In this document: positions 63,700-64,000 of the stretch, in pieces
Layout: each line of letters opens with the position of its first letter
Position numbering within the stretch: the first letter of the stretch is position 1
Assembly: GCA_030715135.1 (NCBI GenBank)
Contig: JAUYVH010000002.1
Span: 186,001 to 250,000, forward strand
Length of the DNA stretch: 64,000 bases
From: Keguizhuia sedimenti
Lineage (GTDB): Bacteria > Pseudomonadota > Gammaproteobacteria > Burkholderiales > Burkholderiaceae_D
Reading direction: 5' to 3'
Made by a program: the position numbers and the translations under genes
Notes under the pieces: generated by a model
The model's input: the letters and a program-made list of their open reading frames with translations, nothing else
The model's database searches: none
Told to the model about the DNA's origin: nothing

Positions 63700-64000
63700 A
63701 TGAAAAGCCACTTCTTCAAACGCTTGTTTCCGGCCGCTTTGCTCGTTTTCCATTTCTCGGCTTCAGCAGAGGATACCGACTTGTTTGTCGGCGCATCGCC
63801 AGCTGCAATTGATCTCCCTAACGTATTGATCGTCTTGGACAACACGGCGAACTGGAACAATGCGTTTACGAATGAAATCGCCGCATTGAAAACGGTTATT
63901 AGCGGATTGCCTGTCAATGCAGATGGCACCGCAAAGTTTCGTCTAGGCTTCATGCTGTTTACGGAATCCGGCGGATCGAATTCCGGCCGGGACGGCGGCT
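63700..64000 (+). CDS. pilY1: Type IV pilus tip adhesin PilY1, partial (N-terminus)
   Basis: Only the first 100 residues are inside the window. The signal peptide ends near SASA/ED. DTDLFVGASPAAIDLPNVLIVLDNTANWN is the start of the von Willebrand-type domain with a DNTAN metal site, typical of PilY1. CAGGAG lies nine bases before ATG 63700. It is last in the pilE-V-W-X-Y1 order seen in the window. Confidence 0.88.
   Translation, partial: MKSHFFKRLFPAALLVFHFSASAEDTDLFVGASPAAIDLPNVLIVLDNTANWNNAFTNEIAALKTVISGLPVNADGTAKFRLGFMLFTESGGSNSGRDGG

Noticed and set aside
1-64000. CRISPR arrays, insertion sequences or prophage
   Set aside because: No regularly spaced repeats, transposases, integrases or phage structural operons were found on either strand.

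Overview
The window is a chromosomal segment of a Gram-negative betaproteobacterium. Gene content and order point to Burkholderiales, most like Oxalobacteraceae. The supporting sets are recR-ybaB-dnaX, tolQRAB-pal-cpoB, a ribB with a degenerate second domain in front of ribH-nusB, and an Entner-Doudoroff cluster with hexR. This placement is inferred from gene sets and protein sequences read by eye; no database search was possible. No insertion sequence, prophage, CRISPR array or rRNA operon was seen. One tRNA gene is present.

Layout. 1-3.0 kb (minus): tail of an exopolysaccharide operon, with an EpsF-type chain-length protein, an EpsG-type kinase whose P-loop has lost its lysine, and a partial polymerase/ligase-like membrane protein. 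3.8-7.8 kb (minus): Spy/CpxP-like protein, carbonic anhydrase lipoprotein, rpiA and a Kef-type antiporter. 8.0-16.2 kb: sugar catabolism, with edd-eda (minus) divergent from pgi, zwf-hexR and tal (plus). 16.3-21.0 kb (minus): dnaX-ybaB-recR, a CaiB-type CoA transferase and an overlooked 28-residue membrane peptide. 21.2-27.9 kb: AidB-like acyl-CoA dehydrogenase, an RND pump with its adaptor, and a divergent MarR regulator. 28.3-35.0 kb: ubiD, a lytic transglycosylase behind a long structured leader, an aminotransferase and nusB-ribH-ribB. 35.5-41.3 kb: signalling genes, namely a frameshifted hybrid histidine kinase, a GGEEF diguanylate cyclase and an HD-GYP phosphodiesterase. 41.3-46.4 kb (minus): ribE, ribD, a fimT/pilE pseudopilin pair, nrdR and glyA. 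46.8-54.9 kb (plus): pabBC fusion, an SDR dehydrogenase, ybgC-tolQRAB-pal-cpoB and tRNA-Lys. 55-60.5 kb is looser: a four-repeat PsiF protein, a methyltransferase, an amber-interrupted small gene, a GDP-mannose hydrolase, a glycine-zipper lipoprotein and srkA. 60.7-64.0 kb (plus): minor pilin operon pilE-pilV-pilW-pilX-pilY1, cut by the window edge.

Genes working together. Glucose-6-phosphate enters through pgi/zwf, is split by edd/eda under HexR, and joins the pentose phosphates through tal and rpiA. Riboflavin synthesis is spread over ribB-ribH and ribE-ribD. The Tol-Pal genes form one tightly packed operon for envelope integrity. Two type IV pilin loci are present.

The most interesting signals are recoding-like or disruptive. 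(1) dnaX carries an A9 run followed at once by stops in both other frames, an arrangement suited to making a short gamma subunit by slippage. (2) Two genes (fimT and a small conserved-looking gene) are cut by in-frame TAG codons although coding sense continues past the stop. (3) A sensor kinase needs two single-base shifts to be read whole. (4) The lytic transglycosylase lies behind a near-consensus promoter overlapped by two perfect inverted repeats and a roughly 290-nt leader with its own hairpins.
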